DNA of 64,000 nucleotides from Rotaria macrura (lineage: Eukaryota; Rotifera; Eurotatoria; Philodinida; Philodinidae): NCBI GenBank assembly GCA_900239685.1, contig OENT01000193.1, positions 101,845 to 165,844 of the forward strand. Reading direction: 5' to 3'. The translations under genes and the position numbers were made by a program. The notes beneath the pieces are model-generated. The model saw only the letters and a program-made list of their open reading frames with translations, was not told where the DNA came from and did no database searches. Positions 62,659-64,000 of this stretch are shown in pieces. How positions within the stretch are numbered: position 1 is the stretch's first letter; every line of letters starts with the position of its first letter.

Positions 62659-64000
62659 TATGTATTCATATTTTAATCGATGCCAACCAGTTTTATTATT
62701 ATCTTGAATCAATTAAGAAGATTCTAGTAATATCGAAATGTCTTTTATCGTGACCGCCTAACAAATCACACACTATTCAGCGAACCGATGTCATGTTTTT
62801 TTGCTTGTCATATTTTCCTATATGGTCTTATTTGTGAATTTAGTCTCTATTTTACACCTATAATTGATTGATATTTCAACGAAACACTACACAACATTTG
62901 CGATTTATGGAGTGGAATCTGTTTTATGGTAACGATCGACAATTTACAATACTCCATCAACTTCGTACTTAAGTAATATTGAACCCAATGAAAGCTACGC
63001 ACAATCTGAATGATATGCTTGATATTGGAATAGAAAACCAATGACCAACAACATACCATCAGTGTCCTTCGGTGTTACGAATACAAGATAAGAACAGTCA
63101 TCTACATAAATGAAATTCGAATGAAGAACATCATCCATTGAATACATCGTGTTAAACAACGTTTCTCTTGCACCTAAGACAACATAATTGTACATCATTT
63201 TTTTAAAATTGTTATATCACAATAACAACCAAATTTTCACTCTAAATCATTTTTTAGATTAGATGATGAATTCTATTTTCAAATCATTTCGAAGATGAAG
63301 AGCTAAACTAATGTAACTGTTCTCAAAACTCTTTCGCGTATTATACATATCCGTCAACATGTCATTCAAGGTAACAAATAGTAACAAAGTCAAAAATGTG
63401 AACTATAGCATAATCTGTAAGTTTAATCAAAACGTACAACGATTGGCTAAACTCCCACCCTAAGATAGAACAAATCGAAAAGAATAAATTTATTTAATAT
63501 AAATTAAACTAAATCTTAGAATTCAATAAAGAATCGATCCTAAGGAGAAAACTAAATTTGGAAATTTACCTATTTTCATTACCAGTACTCGAAATGATTC
63601 TAGAAATCTTCTATTCCAACTTTTGGTATGAATAATAAAACAATAAAATATTTATTGATACTTTTGTTGACGACGGAATATTTTAATTAATTGCTGTTTT
63701 TAATCAAAAGTAGAGAATCATTCTCTTTTAGAAAGAATAATATGTAACTAATTCAATATCTCCTGTATATAATTTTTCGACTCCTATCTTTAGTACATTA
63801 ATGACGTTGTATTTTTGTATCATCATGAAAGTGCTCCTTATTCACATTAATTAATTGATAAATTCGATAAAGTTAATGGACTACATAGTGAAACGAAGTA
63901 AAGCTAGAGAAAATCCATTAACACTTTCTATTTCAAAATAATTATTTCAATCTAAAAGTATCGAACAAAACTCATAACAGTACAATATCGAATCATTTTT
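62659..64000. other. Right edge; one coding-like patch on minus strand
   Basis: Two overlapping minus-strand frames, 63198-62995 and 63059-62847, together read as a possible exon of about 45 residues (ARETLFNTMYSMDDVLH onward, ending PKDTDG) followed by gtatgttg. The second frame is offset by one. It could be a first exon or a decayed gene; no family is recognised. The remainder shows nothing. Confidence 0.3.

Noticed and set aside
62435..62707. 90-codon frame rich in Ser, Thr, Tyr, Phe and Leu
   Set aside because: It is a translation of the ACTTCC tandem array inside the MITE.
1..64000. Altered genetic code as explanation for the COX4 stops
   Set aside because: All other genes in the window end normally at TAA, TGA or TAG and encode Trp with TGG, so a genome-wide reassignment is excluded.

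Overview
The window is AT-rich nuclear DNA from a small-genome animal. The genes are metazoan: a COPI coat subunit, a KLHL20-type Kelch protein, DENND5, TMEM87, a radial-spoke protein and COX4. Most introns are only 42-70 bp with GT-AG ends, and the intergenic DNA is littered with small inverted-repeat elements. My best guess is a bdelloid rotifer such as Adineta or Rotaria. That is an inference from style, not from a diagnostic marker. I saw no prokaryotic genes, rRNA, convincing tRNA or CRISPR array.

Layout. 0-7.6 kb: a short predicted membrane-protein gene (minus strand), a dead Tc1/mariner element with inverted ends and TA flanks, and two inverted-repeat elements. 7.6-18 kb: an STK33-like kinase (minus), an HDDC2 nucleotidase (plus), two tiny predicted genes and an unknown membrane-anchored protein (plus). 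22-31 kb: a two-RRM hnRNP/DAZAP1-like protein and KLHL20 (both minus). 31-36 kb: COPI gamma subunit, divergent from KLHL20. 39-49 kb: DENND5 and TMEM87 (both minus). 49.3-50.6 kb: a long fold-back repeat, then a COX4 copy. 54.5-57.3 kb: RSPH3. 57-64 kb: mostly gene-free, with three repeat elements of different design. I rebuilt the larger genes exon by exon; reading phase closes through every junction, so their models are good to a few bases.

Function. KLHL20, COPG, DENND5 and TMEM87 lie side by side and are all tied to the Golgi and membrane traffic in other animals. RSPH3 and probably the STK33-like kinase relate to cilia or flagella. COX4 is respiratory and HDDC2 is nucleotide metabolism.

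Most notable. (1) The COX4 copy has two in-frame stops, TAG and TGA, each at a position where COX4 proteins normally carry tryptophan, and its reading frame continues recognisably after both. This may be early decay, a non-functional allele, or recoding (for example A-to-I editing, since both stops are one A-to-G from TGG). (2) At least five short inverted-repeat elements occur, several with internal short periodic or palindromic motifs. One family has two copies 54 kb apart.
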